Shown piece by piece: positions 1-7,021 of a stretch of 8,495 nucleotides of DNA (positions within the stretch are counted from its first letter, which is position 1; each line of letters begins with the position of its first letter). Source of the DNA: Thermoanaerobaculia bacterium (lineage in GTDB: Bacteria; Acidobacteriota; Thermoanaerobaculia; UBA5066); the NCBI GenBank assembly GCA_017999215.1, contig JAGOBQ010000156.1, positions 1 to 8,495 on the forward strand, written 5' to 3'. The position numbers were made by a program, and so were the translations under genes. The notes below the pieces were generated by a model. It did not search any database and had not been told where the DNA came from. It was given only the letters and a program-made list of their open reading frames with translations.

Positions 1-1
1 A

Positions 2-1948
2 GGAGAGGTCCTGTTCCGCGCCGGGTCGTCGGTCGTCACCGTCTGCCCGCAGTGCCGCTCCGCGGTGTCCCGGAAAGGGGCGAACCTCGAGGCCCTCGGC
101 GTCGTTGCGGAGCTCGTCCCGACCTCTTCGCCGTTCCGCATCGGGATGACCGCGAAGCCGAAGGCCCAGGGGCTGAGGCCGTTCCGGATCGTCGGCCGGC
201 TCCAGCTCTCGACGGGCGAGGGAACGTGGGACGAATGGCACGTCTCCTTCGAGGACGGGCGCTACGGCTGGCTCGCCGAGGCGCAGGGGACGTTCTGGGT
301 CACCCGGCCGCTTCCCCCGCCGACGAACCCGCCCCCGCCGGAGTTCCACCAGATCGCGCCGGGGCAGCGCCTCTCCTTCGGCGGCTACGGCGAGTTCACC
401 GTGACGGACCGCCGCCAGGCCCTCTACGCCTCGGCGGAGGGAGACCTCCCGTTCGCCGCCACCCCAGGGGCCGTCTTCATGTACGCCGACCTCTCGGGCG
501 CCGACGGGAGCGTCGGGACTCTCGACTACGGGGACGACCCCGGCGTCGACGCGTTCTTCGTCGGCCGGCCCGTCGCGCTCGCGGAGCTCGGCGTCGAGGG
601 GCTCGAGGGATGGAGCGAGAGGAAGGTCGCCGCCCGCGCCTCCTCGCTGAACTGCCCCGCCTGCGGCGGGGGCCTCCAGCTGAAGGACCCGGCGAACACG
701 GTGCGGGTCGCCTGCACCTACTGCGGCTCGGTCCTCGCGACGCCGCAGGACGGGGCCTCCTCGGCGAAGTTCGAGGTCCTCGCGAGGCTCCAGAAGCTTC
801 CGTTCAAGCCGCTCCTCCCGCTCGGCGGCGAGGGAACGCTCCGCGGGAGGCCGTACGCGATCCTCGGCGCGGTCCTCAAGGCCTGCACCGTGGAGGGGGT
901 CCACTATTACTGGAGGGAATACCTCCTGAAGGAGACGAAGACCGAGGCTTACCACTGGCTCGTCGAGTCGAACGGCCACTGGACGCTCGTGGAGCCGGCC
1001 GCCGCGGGCGAGGTCTCGACGGCTCCGCGGCTCGCCGTCTGGCGCGGGACGCGCTACAAGCATTTCCAGTCGACGACGGCCCGCGTCGAGGCCGTCCTCG
1101 GCGAGTTCTACTGGGAGGTGAAGAAGGGGGAGTCGACCGACGTCTCCGACTACGTCGCCCCGCCGAGGATCCTCTCGGAGGAGCGGTACGCGAACGAGGT
1201 GACCTGGTCGGAGGGGTCGTACGTCCCGAAGGAGGAGCTCGAGACGGGCTTCGGCCTCGGCGCGCCGCTGCCGGCGCCCGAGGGGGTCGGCTCGAACCAG
1301 CCCTGGCCGCACGCGGAGACCGCGCGAGGGTTCCTGCGCACCGTCGCCCTCTTCGCCGGGATCGCCGCCTTCCTCTTCGTCTTCTTCAACATCAAGGCCG
1401 ACCGGAAGGTCGTCTACCAGAAGCGGCACGACCTCTCCGTCGCCGCCACCGACCCGACGATCGCCCCCGACGCCTTCTCCGAGGCGCTCACCGTCGTCAC
1501 GGAGCCGTTCGAGGTGCCCCATACCGGGAACGTCGAGGCGCGGATCGACGCGCCGACCGACAACTCCTGGGTCTACGTCGGCGCCGTCCTCCTCGAGGAG
1601 GCGACCGGGCAGGCGTACGGCTTCGGGCTCCAGTCCGACTACTACCACGGCGTCGACGGCGGCGAGAGGTGGAGCGAAGGCTCCCGCTCGCGGACCGTCT
1701 ACGTCGGACGCGTCCCCGCCGGGCGCTACGTCCTCCGCCTCGAGCCGGAGCTCGAGCGCGGGAAGGCGCCTCCCTACTACGACATCCGCCTCCGGAGCGG
1801 CGTCCCCCGGTTCGCTCACCTGATGGCCGTCCTCGTCCTCCTCCTGCTCGGCCCGGTCGCGCTCGCGATCTCGAAGGCCCGGTTCGAGGGACGGCGGTGG
1901 GCCGAGAGCGACTACGGCGGGGGGAGCGGCTCGGACGACGACGAGTGA
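2..1948 (+). CDS. DUF4178 zinc-ribbon membrane protein, 5' partial
   Basis: Role unknown; the DUF4178 family is recognised from its pattern and is often found beside DUF350 and spermidine-synthase-like genes. The frame is open from the first base, so the start lies upstream. A GTG at 65 is possible, but it would cut off a CPQC pair (residues 15-18 of the visible 648) that looks like the second half of an N-terminal zinc ribbon, so I reject that start. In order: ribbon half, a first DUF4178-like domain (about 30-170) with a Trp/Gly-rich 'DGRYGWLAEAQG' segment, a second complete zinc ribbon (Cys218, 221, 238, 241), a second DUF4178-like domain (about 283-410), a membrane helix (about 446-466), a roughly 135-residue probably beta-rich domain, a second helix (about 605-626) and an acidic tail ending DDDE. 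With two helices, the domain between them should lie outside the cytoplasm and the ribbons inside. It is the first visible gene of the operon. Confidence 0.88.
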   Translation, partial: GEVLFRAGSSVVTVCPQCRSAVSRKGANLEALGVVAELVPTSSPFRIGMTAKPKAQGLRPFRIVGRLQLSTGEGTWDEWHVSFEDGRYGWLAEAQGTFWVTRPLPPPTNPPPPEFHQIAPGQRLSFGGYGEFTVTDRRQALYASAEGDLPFAATPGAVFMYADLSGADGSVGTLDYGDDPGVDAFFVGRPVALAELGVEGLEGWSERKVAARASSLNCPACGGGLQLKDPANTVRVACTYCGSVLATPQDGASSAKFEVLARLQKLPFKPLLPLGGEGTLRGRPYAILGAVLKACTVEGVHYYWREYLLKETKTEAYHWLVESNGHWTLVEPAAAGEVSTAPRLAVWRGTRYKHFQSTTARVEAVLGEFYWEVKKGESTDVSDYVAPPRILSEERYANEVTWSEGSYVPKEELETGFGLGAPLPAPEGVGSNQPWPHAETARGFLRTVALFAGIAAFLFVFFNIKADRKVVYQKRHDLSVAATDPTIAPDAFSEALTVVTEPFEVPHTGNVEARIDAPTDNSWVYVGAVLLEEATGQAYGFGLQSDYYHGVDGGERWSEGSRSRTVYVGRVPAGRYVLRLEPELERGKAPPYYDIRLRSGVPRFAHLMAVLVLLLLGPVALAISKARFEGRRWAESDYGGGSGSDDDE

Positions 1949-1955
1949 GGCCGAC

Positions 1956-2126
1956 ATGCTGAGACGAGGTTTCCAGGTCTTCGGCGCTCTCCTCCTGACG
2001 GCCTACGCCTGGGCCGGCTTCGCCGGGTGGGAGCTTCCGACGAACGCGAAGAAGGGCGTCGTCGCCGCCGGGGCGCGGAGCGCGACGGGATTCCGGGCCT
2101 ACAGCTTCTGGACGGGAGGGAAGTGA
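1956..2126 (+). CDS. Small 56-residue membrane peptide
   Basis: Not assigned to a named family. An ATG seven bases after the DUF4178 stop opens a 56-codon frame with a GAGG ribosome site at 1947-1950 (5 nt spacing), and its TGA overlaps the DUF350 start by one base. The peptide starts MLRRG, has one hydrophobic segment (about residues 6-24, rich in Leu/Ala/aromatics), then a basic and small-residue stretch ending in an aromatic, glycine-rich tail 'FRAYSFWTGGK'. Basic residues before the helix suggest N-terminus inside and tail outside. The exact fit between two operon genes, together with the ribosome site, argues that it is a real gene. In other bacteria a DUF4247 gene can occupy a similar place in such clusters, but this peptide is much shorter and I see no lipobox, so I do not equate them. 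Confidence 0.72.
   Translation: MLRRGFQVFGALLLTAYAWAGFAGWELPTNAKKGVVAAGARSATGFRAYSFWTGGK
2115..2119 (+). promoter_or_regulatory. Ribosome binding site that fixes the DUF350 start
   Basis: A perfect GGAGG lies inside the end of the 56-residue peptide gene, 6 nt before the ATG at 2126. It supports that ATG rather than the in-frame upstream start at 2027, which would add a 33-residue Arg-rich, unlikely extension and overlap the small gene extensively. Confidence 0.7.
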
Positions 2127-2347
2127 TGAACTGGTGGCAGCTCCACGCGGGACAGGTCTGGTCGGCGCTCGTCTTCTCGGCGATCGGGATCGCGGTCTTC
2201 GGGCTCTTCTTCCTCGTCCTGCCGCGGATCCTCCCGTTCTCGCTGAAGAAGGAGATCGAGGAGGACCAGAACGTCGCGCTCGGGATCGTGATCGCGGCGG
2301 TCGTCCTCGGGATGGCCTTCATCATCGGGTCCGCCATCGGCTCGTGA
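2126..2347 (+). CDS. DUF350 family small membrane protein
   Basis: A 73-residue protein with two membrane helices (about residues 11-32 and 47-71) joined by a charged loop 'LKKEIEEDQN'. The loop followed by 'NVALGIVIAAVVLGMAFIIG' matches the typical DUF350 unit, in which an Asn-Val-Ala motif opens the second helix. Biochemical function is unknown; the family recurs next to DUF4178 and membrane SpeE-like genes, so it probably acts with them in the inner membrane. The start is the ATG overlapping the previous stop by one base and backed by a strong GGAGG. SpeE follows after 4 nt, implying coupled expression. The usual DUF350 protein has one or two copies of this helix pair; this one has a single copy. 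Confidence 0.88.
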   Translation: MNWWQLHAGQVWSALVFSAIGIAVFGLFFLVLPRILPFSLKKEIEEDQNVALGIVIAAVVLGMAFIIGSAIGS

Positions 2348-2351
2348 CCCG

Positions 2352-3866
2352 GTGACGCCGAGCCCGGTCCGGCCGGGGCCCGTCTACCTGACGGTCCTCG
2401 TCATCGCCACGTGCGGGCTCGTCTACGAGCTCGTCGCCGGAGCGCTCGCGAGCTACCTCCTCGGGGACACGGTCACCCAGTTCTCGCTCGTCATCGGCAT
2501 CTACCTGACGGCGATGGGGGCCGGCGCCTGGCTCTCGAAGTTCATCGAGAAGGGCGTCGCACGCCGGTTCGTGGAGATCGAGATCGCCGTCGCGTTCCTC
2601 GGCGGCTTCTCGGCGCTCATCCTCTCGTTCGCATTCCTCTCGCCGCGCTGGTTCCACCCGGTCTTCTACGGCCTCGTCTTCGCCGTCGGGACGCTCGTCG
2701 GCGTCGAGATCCCCCTGATGCTCCGGCTACTGCGGCGGTCGGTGGCGTTCAAGGACCTCGTCGCCCAGGTCCTGACGTTCGACTACCTCGGGGCGCTCGC
2801 CGCCTCGCTCCTGTTTCCGCTCGTCTTCGTCCCGACGCTCGGCCTCTTCCGGACGTCGCTCCTCTTCGGCCTCCTGAACGTCGCCGTCGCCTTCACGTCG
2901 ATCCGGCTCTTCCGCGAAGAGATCGGTCCCGCCGGCGGACTCCTCGCGAAGGCGGGCCTCGTCGCGGCGCTCCTCCTCGGAGGCTTCGTCGCCGCCGACC
3001 GGCTCTCCGGCCTGGCCGAGGAGCAGCAGTACGCCGACGAGGTCCTCCTCGCGAAGAGCTCCCCGTACCAGCGGGTCGTCCTGACCCGCAACCGGGCCGG
3101 ATTCCAGCTCTTCCTGAACGGCCACCTCCAGTTCTCCTCGGTGGACGAGTACCGCTACCACGAGGCGCTCGTCCACCCCGCGTTCGCCGTCGTCCCCGGC
3201 GCCCGGCGCGTCGCGGTCCTCGGCGGCGGGGACGGCCTCGCCGTCCGCGAGGTGCTCCGGCACCCCTCGGTCGAGGAGGTCGTCCTCGTCGACCTCGACC
3301 CCCTCGTGACCCGCCTCGCGCGAGAGAACCCGCTCTTCCTCGAGCTGAACGGCGGCTCTCTCCTCTCGCCGGAGGTCACGGTCGTCAACGACGACGCGAT
3401 GAAGTGGCTCGAGACGGAGACGGGGCTCTTCGACCTCGTCTTCGTCGACTTCCCCGACCCGAGCAGCTTCGCGGTCGGGAAGCTCTACACGAGGCGCTTC
3501 TACGGCCTCCTGAAGCGGCGCCTCGCGCCGGACGGCGCCTTCGCCGTCCAGTCGACCTCGCCCCTCTTCGCGCGCCGGTCGTTCTGGATCATCGACCGGA
3601 CGATCGCCGCGAGCGGCTTCGAGACGCGGCCGTACCACGCCGCCGTCCCGTCGTTCGGCGAGTGGGGCTTCGTCCTCGCGTCGCCCCGCCCTTTCGACGT
3701 CCCCTCCGACGTCCTCCCCGGCCTCCGCTTCCTTTCCCGCGAGACGCTTCCCGCCCTCTTCTCGTTCGGGCCCGACATGGCGCCGTGGGCCGAGGCGCCC
3801 GTCAACCGCCTTCACGACCAGGTCCTCGTCCGGACCTACGAGAGCGAGTGGCGGGCGTTCGAGTGA
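2352..3866 (+). CDS. speE: Membrane-bound polyamine aminopropyltransferase (spermidine synthase-like)
   Basis: Members transfer an aminopropyl group from decarboxylated S-adenosylmethionine to an amine such as putrescine. The first about 218 residues hold seven hydrophobic helices (about 11-35, 43-62, 73-96, 102-127, 139-164, 167-186, 195-215). The catalytic Rossmann domain follows: substrate-side motif 'FSSVDEYRYHEALVHP' (261-276), the nucleotide loop GGGDG (291-295), the acidic end of the next strand VDLDP (313-317), and 'VDFPDPSS' (365-372), whose Asp366 aligns with the catalytic Asp and Asp369 with the second conserved Asp. DPSS replaces the DPxGP of soluble enzymes. At 504 residues it is much longer than soluble SpeE (about 280-300) because of the membrane domain. 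The GTG start lacks a clear ribosome site and is probably coupled to DUF350. Amine substrate unknown; the SAM decarboxylase (speD) is not in the window. Confidence 0.92.
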   Translation: MTPSPVRPGPVYLTVLVIATCGLVYELVAGALASYLLGDTVTQFSLVIGIYLTAMGAGAWLSKFIEKGVARRFVEIEIAVAFLGGFSALILSFAFLSPRWFHPVFYGLVFAVGTLVGVEIPLMLRLLRRSVAFKDLVAQVLTFDYLGALAASLLFPLVFVPTLGLFRTSLLFGLLNVAVAFTSIRLFREEIGPAGGLLAKAGLVAALLLGGFVAADRLSGLAEEQQYADEVLLAKSSPYQRVVLTRNRAGFQLFLNGHLQFSSVDEYRYHEALVHPAFAVVPGARRVAVLGGGDGLAVREVLRHPSVEEVVLVDLDPLVTRLARENPLFLELNGGSLLSPEVTVVNDDAMKWLETETGLFDLVFVDFPDPSSFAVGKLYTRRFYGLLKRRLAPDGAFAVQSTSPLFARRSFWIIDRTIAASGFETRPYHAAVPSFGEWGFVLASPRPFDVPSDVLPGLRFLSRETLPALFSFGPDMAPWAEAPVNRLHDQVLVRTYESEWRAFE

Positions 3867-3867
3867 C

Positions 3868-5523
3868 GTGAGGCCCTCCCGCCGCGAGGCCATCGCCGCG
3901 CTGGTCGGCCTGCCGGCCCTCTCGTCCTTCCTGGCGGCCTGCCGACGAAGCCCGGACGGCCCCGCCTTCTCCGGAGCGATCGTCGGGGCCGACGTCCTTC
4001 GCGGCCACCGGATCCGGACCGGAGAGCTCCTCTCCCGCCCCGTCGCCCGCCGGGAGAGCGTCGGCGTCGCGATCCTCGGCGCCGGGATCTCGGGCCTGAC
4101 GGCCGCCTGGACCCTCGCCCGGGCAGGGTTCACGGACTTCCGCATCTACGAGCTCGAGGACGAGCCGGGCGGGAACGCCCGCTCGGGCGCGAACGCCGTC
4201 TCCGCGTTCCCGTGGGGCGCGCACTACGTCCCGGTGCCGCTCTACGGCAACCCCGCCCTCGAGACCCTCCTCGACGAGGTGGGCGCCGTCGCCGGCCGAA
4301 GCGCGGACGGCACCCCCGAGTGGGCCGAGGAGATGCTCTGCGGCGAGCCGGAGGAGCGCCTCTTCTTCCGCGGCCTCTGGTACGAGGGCCTCTACCCGCG
4401 CGCCGGCGCCTCCCGGGAGGACCGCGAGGAGCTCTCCCGCTTCGAGCGGGAGATGCACCGCTTCGCGAGGCTCCGCGACGCGAAGGGGCGCCGCGCGTTC
4501 GCCCTCCCCCGCCGCCTCTCCTCCGACGACGCGGAGTGGACGGCGCTCGACCGGATCTCGATGCGCGAGTGGCTGACCCGGAGCGGCTTCCGCGGCGCGC
4601 GCCTTTTCTGGTTCGCCGAGTACGCGACGCGCGACGACTTCGGCTCCTCGCTCGACGACGCCTCCGCCTGGGCCGGCATCCACTACTTCGCCTCGCGCCT
4701 CCGCGGGACCGCCCCGGACGAGCCGTTCGAGGAGCCCGCCTCGTTCCTCACCTGGCCCGAGGGGAACGGGCGCCTCGTGAAGCACCTCGTGACGGCGGCG
4801 GGCGGGCGGATCGTCACGGCGGCCGTCGTCTTCGACGTCGTCCCCCGCTCCGGCGGCGCGACGCTCCGCTGGCTCGACGCGCCCCGGAACGAGGTCGTCG
4901 AGGTCGCGGCCCGGCACGTCGTCTACGCGCTCCCCCGCTACACCGCCGCGAAGGTCCTCGCCCCGTGGCGCGAGAGCCCCCCCGCATTCCTCCGGGCGTT
5001 CGAGTACGCGCCGTGGCTCGTCGCGAACCTCACCCTCTCGGGGCGCCCGGCCGACCGCGGCTTCCCCCTCTGCTGGGACAACGTCCTCTACGACTCCCGG
5101 GGGCTCGGCTACGTCGTGGCGACCCACCAGGGCGGGCGAAGCCACGGACCGACCGTCCTCACCTACTACCTCGTCTTCGCGGGAGAGGAGCCGCGGAAGG
5201 CCCGCGAGAAGCTCCTCTCCGCGACCTGGAAGGAGCTCGCGGAGGCGGTCCTGGCCGACCTTTCCCGCGCGCACCCCGACCTCCCGTCCCTCGTCACGAA
5301 CGTCGACGTTCATCTCTGGGGGCACGCGATGGCGCGCCCGCACCCCGGCTTCGTCTGGCACCCCGACCGGGAGGCCCTGGAGCGGCCCGTCGGACGCGTC
5401 CGCTTCGCCCACGCCGACGCCTCCGGGCTCCCGCTCTTCGAGGAGGCTCAGGACGCCGGGGTGCGGTCCGCCGAATCGATCCTCGCCGAGGAGGGAGAGC
5501 GCTTCCGGACGCTCCTCGGCTGA
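3868..5523 (+). CDS. Exported FAD-dependent amine oxidase-like lipoprotein
   Basis: A 551-residue flavoprotein of the amine-oxidase/NAD(P)-binding superfamily. Residues 1-25 form an export signal: twin arginine 'SRREA' (4-8), a short hydrophobic stretch and a lipobox LAAC with Cys25, so it is probably a Tat-exported lipoprotein folded with its cofactor before export. The FAD dinucleotide loop GAGISG is at 71-76, with the following strand ending in Glu95 and a GG at 101-102. Further family-like blocks are RDDFG (255-259), 'SAWAGIHYF' (266-274), 'WPEGNGRLVKHL' (296-307), and a C-terminal 'FAHADASG...EEAQDAGVRSAESIL' flavin-closing segment (about 513-539). It starts with GTG one base after the speE stop and has no clear ribosome site, so it is likely coupled. 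Substrate unknown; a polyamine or another product of the neighbouring SpeE is plausible by context. A desaturase-like or structural role cannot be excluded. Confidence 0.85.
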   Translation: MRPSRREAIAALVGLPALSSFLAACRRSPDGPAFSGAIVGADVLRGHRIRTGELLSRPVARRESVGVAILGAGISGLTAAWTLARAGFTDFRIYELEDEPGGNARSGANAVSAFPWGAHYVPVPLYGNPALETLLDEVGAVAGRSADGTPEWAEEMLCGEPEERLFFRGLWYEGLYPRAGASREDREELSRFEREMHRFARLRDAKGRRAFALPRRLSSDDAEWTALDRISMREWLTRSGFRGARLFWFAEYATRDDFGSSLDDASAWAGIHYFASRLRGTAPDEPFEEPASFLTWPEGNGRLVKHLVTAAGGRIVTAAVVFDVVPRSGGATLRWLDAPRNEVVEVAARHVVYALPRYTAAKVLAPWRESPPAFLRAFEYAPWLVANLTLSGRPADRGFPLCWDNVLYDSRGLGYVVATHQGGRSHGPTVLTYYLVFAGEEPRKAREKLLSATWKELAEAVLADLSRAHPDLPSLVTNVDVHLWGHAMARPHPGFVWHPDREALERPVGRVRFAHADASGLPLFEEAQDAGVRSAESILAEEGERFRTLLG

Positions 5524-5552
5524 CTGGTGGCTCGCGGCGCGCCGACTCGGCG

Positions 5553-6839
5553 TCAGTCGTCGAGGAGGGGACCGGGCGCGATCGCGGGCGCCGCGACGGC
5601 CTCTTCGCCGACGACCTTCTTCCCGAACGCGAGGTTGAAGACGGGAAGGGCGGTCAGCGTCGTGACGATCGCCATCAGGACCATGATCGAGAAGAGCGTC
5701 GGCGTGATGACTCCGCGCTCCAGGCCGATGTTCAGGATGATCAGCTCCATCAGGCCGCGGGCGTTCATGAGCGCGCCGATCCCGACCGCTTCCCTGTGCG
5801 GCTCGCCGCCGAGGCGCGCCGCCGCGTAGCAGGCGCCCCCCTTGCCGAGCGTCGCGGCGAGGAGGACGAGGAGCGCGAGGCCCCAGAGCGCCCAGGAGTT
5901 CACGAGGCCGATCCGCGTGTTGAGGCCCGAGTAGACGAAGAAGAGCGGCAGGAGGAGGTTCACCGTGAGGGGCTGGACCTGCTTCTCGATCCGCTTCGCG
6001 ATCTCGCCACGCGGCATCGCGGCGCCGAGGACGAACGCGCCGAAGACGGCGTAGATGCCGACCATGTCGGTGTACCAGGCGGCCCCGGCGAGGAGCGTCA
6101 GCGCGCCGGGGAGCGCGAAGCTGTCGTACGCCTGCTTCCGTTCGACCCACGCCCCCGCACGGGCCAGGAGCGGCTTGAGGACGAAGAACGCGAAGAGGCC
6201 GAACGCGAGGCCGCCGCCGATCGCCCAGACGGCGATCGACGCCTGCCCCGAGAAGCTCGCGAGGACGACGGCGAGGATGCACCACGCGGCCGCGTCGTCG
6301 GCCGAGCCGGCCGCGAGCGCGAGCGTCCCCATCGAGGTCCCCGACAGGCCACGCTCGTAGATGATCCGGGCGAGCATCGGGAACGCGGTGATCGACATCG
6401 CCGCGCCCATGAAGAGCGCGGCCTCGCCGACGGAGACCTTCTCGGCGAAGAGCGCCGTGTCGCCGTGGATCGCCCACGCGATCAGCGCCCCGAGAGCGAA
6501 CGGAGTGAGGATGCCGGCCCACGAGACGGTCACGGCGCTCCGGGCCCGCTTCCTGAGGAGCTCCACGTCGAAGTCGAGCCCGACGAGGAACATGTAGAGG
6601 ACGAGGCCGATCTGAGCGACGACGTAGAGGACCGGCATCGCGGCCTTCGGGAAGAGCGCGGCCTGGGCCTGCGGGGCGATCCAGCCGAGGAGCGAGGGAC
6701 CGAGGAGGACGCCGGCGATCATCTCGCCGACGACCTGCGGCTGGCCCACGTAGCGGGCGAGGTACCCGACGAGACGGCAGGCGAGGAGGATCGCCGCGAG
6801 GGCGAGGAAGAAGACGATCGACAGCTCGTGGTTGGACAC
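5553..6839 (-). CDS. CPA2-family monovalent cation:proton antiporter
   Basis: A 428-residue, almost wholly hydrophobic protein that should exchange Na+ or K+ for protons across the inner membrane. Family signs in order: 'GQPQVVGEMIAGVLLGPS' (32-49), 'MSITAFPMLARII' (148-160), the ion-binding Asp pair in 'GSADDAAAW' (D181, D182; typical of electrogenic CPA2 members), 'LLLPLFFVYSGL' and 'NARGLMELIILNIGL', which is shared with KefB-like and plant CHX-like exchangers. There is only a short hydrophilic tail, with no TrkA-N or universal-stress domain as in KefB/KefC. The GTG start is the first possible one because an in-frame TAG lies 12 nt upstream (6852-6854). It converges on the flavoprotein gene (29 nt between stops) and diverges from the PqqD gene, so it is likely its own transcription unit. 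Ion specificity cannot be read from the sequence. Confidence 0.92.
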   Translation of the reverse strand: MSNHELSIVFFLALAAILLACRLVGYLARYVGQPQVVGEMIAGVLLGPSLLGWIAPQAQAALFPKAAMPVLYVVAQIGLVLYMFLVGLDFDVELLRKRARSAVTVSWAGILTPFALGALIAWAIHGDTALFAEKVSVGEAALFMGAAMSITAFPMLARIIYERGLSGTSMGTLALAAGSADDAAAWCILAVVLASFSGQASIAVWAIGGGLAFGLFAFFVLKPLLARAGAWVERKQAYDSFALPGALTLLAGAAWYTDMVGIYAVFGAFVLGAAMPRGEIAKRIEKQVQPLTVNLLLPLFFVYSGLNTRIGLVNSWALWGLALLVLLAATLGKGGACYAAARLGGEPHREAVGIGALMNARGLMELIILNIGLERGVITPTLFSIMVLMAIVTTLTALPVFNLAFGKKVVGEEAVAAPAIAPGPLLDD

Positions 6840-6855
6840 GCGGCGCGCACTCTAC

Positions 6856-6867
6856 CCGGAAATCCGG
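6856..6867. repeat. Short inverted repeat CCGGA-AA-TCCGG
   Basis: A perfect 5-bp inverted repeat with a 2-base centre lies 16 nt upstream of the antiporter start codon. A looser relative, ATTCCGGGAT, lies near 6945-6954. It could be a half-site operator for the divergent pair, but a palindrome this short is common by chance in GC-rich DNA. Confidence 0.25.
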
Positions 6868-7005
6868 TGATGATCGACACCGCTTCTTCGACCGGCGCCT
6901 CGGGAGGGGTCCCGGTGGCCCCGCGGACCGCTAGACTCCGCCGGCAATTCCGGGATGAGTCGGGCGTGGCGAAGGCGCCGAAACCGTCCGAGAATGTCCC
7001 GCTGC

Positions 7006-7010
7006 GGAGG
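7006..7010 (+). promoter_or_regulatory. Ribosome binding site of the PqqD gene
   Basis: GGAGG sits 11 nt before the ATG at 7022, slightly far but usable. No in-frame ATG, GTG or TTG occurs between the upstream in-frame stop (TGA 6956-6958) and 7022, so this ATG is the only plausible start. Confidence 0.5.
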
Positions 7011-7021
7011 CTGTCGACGTC

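Larger units (their letters stand above)
6840..7021. promoter_or_regulatory. Divergent intergenic region, presumed promoters
   Basis: These 182 nt separate the outward-facing antiporter and PqqD genes, so both promoters should lie here. I see no convincing sigma-70 or sigma-54 pair; TAGACT at 6932-6937 could pass as a weak -10 towards the PqqD gene but has no matching -35. Open frames through the region (for example from ATG 6870 or 6955) run into the PqqD gene out of frame and look like GC-driven artefacts, so I find no precursor peptide gene here. Confidence 0.5.

Noticed and set aside
52..1962. 636-codon plus-strand frame overlapping the DUF4178 gene
   Set aside because: Arg/Pro/Gly-rich shadow; the alternative frame contains the zinc ribbons, DUF4178 patterns and membrane helices.
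2727..4145. 472-codon minus-strand frame opposite speE
   Set aside because: Glu/Arg-rich antisense artefact of biased codon use in speE.
5524..5552. Terminator between the converging flavoprotein and antiporter genes
   Set aside because: It contains a loop-less palindrome CGGCGCGCCG (5535-5544) and a weak 5-bp stem but no hairpin with a T tract, so a factor-independent terminator is not supported.
3802..6522. 906-codon open frame on the minus strand, opposite the flavoprotein and overlapping the antiporter in another frame
   Set aside because: Arg/Gly/Ala/Pro-rich shadow typical of GC-rich DNA; the flavoprotein and antiporter in this stretch have clear family motifs and this frame has none.
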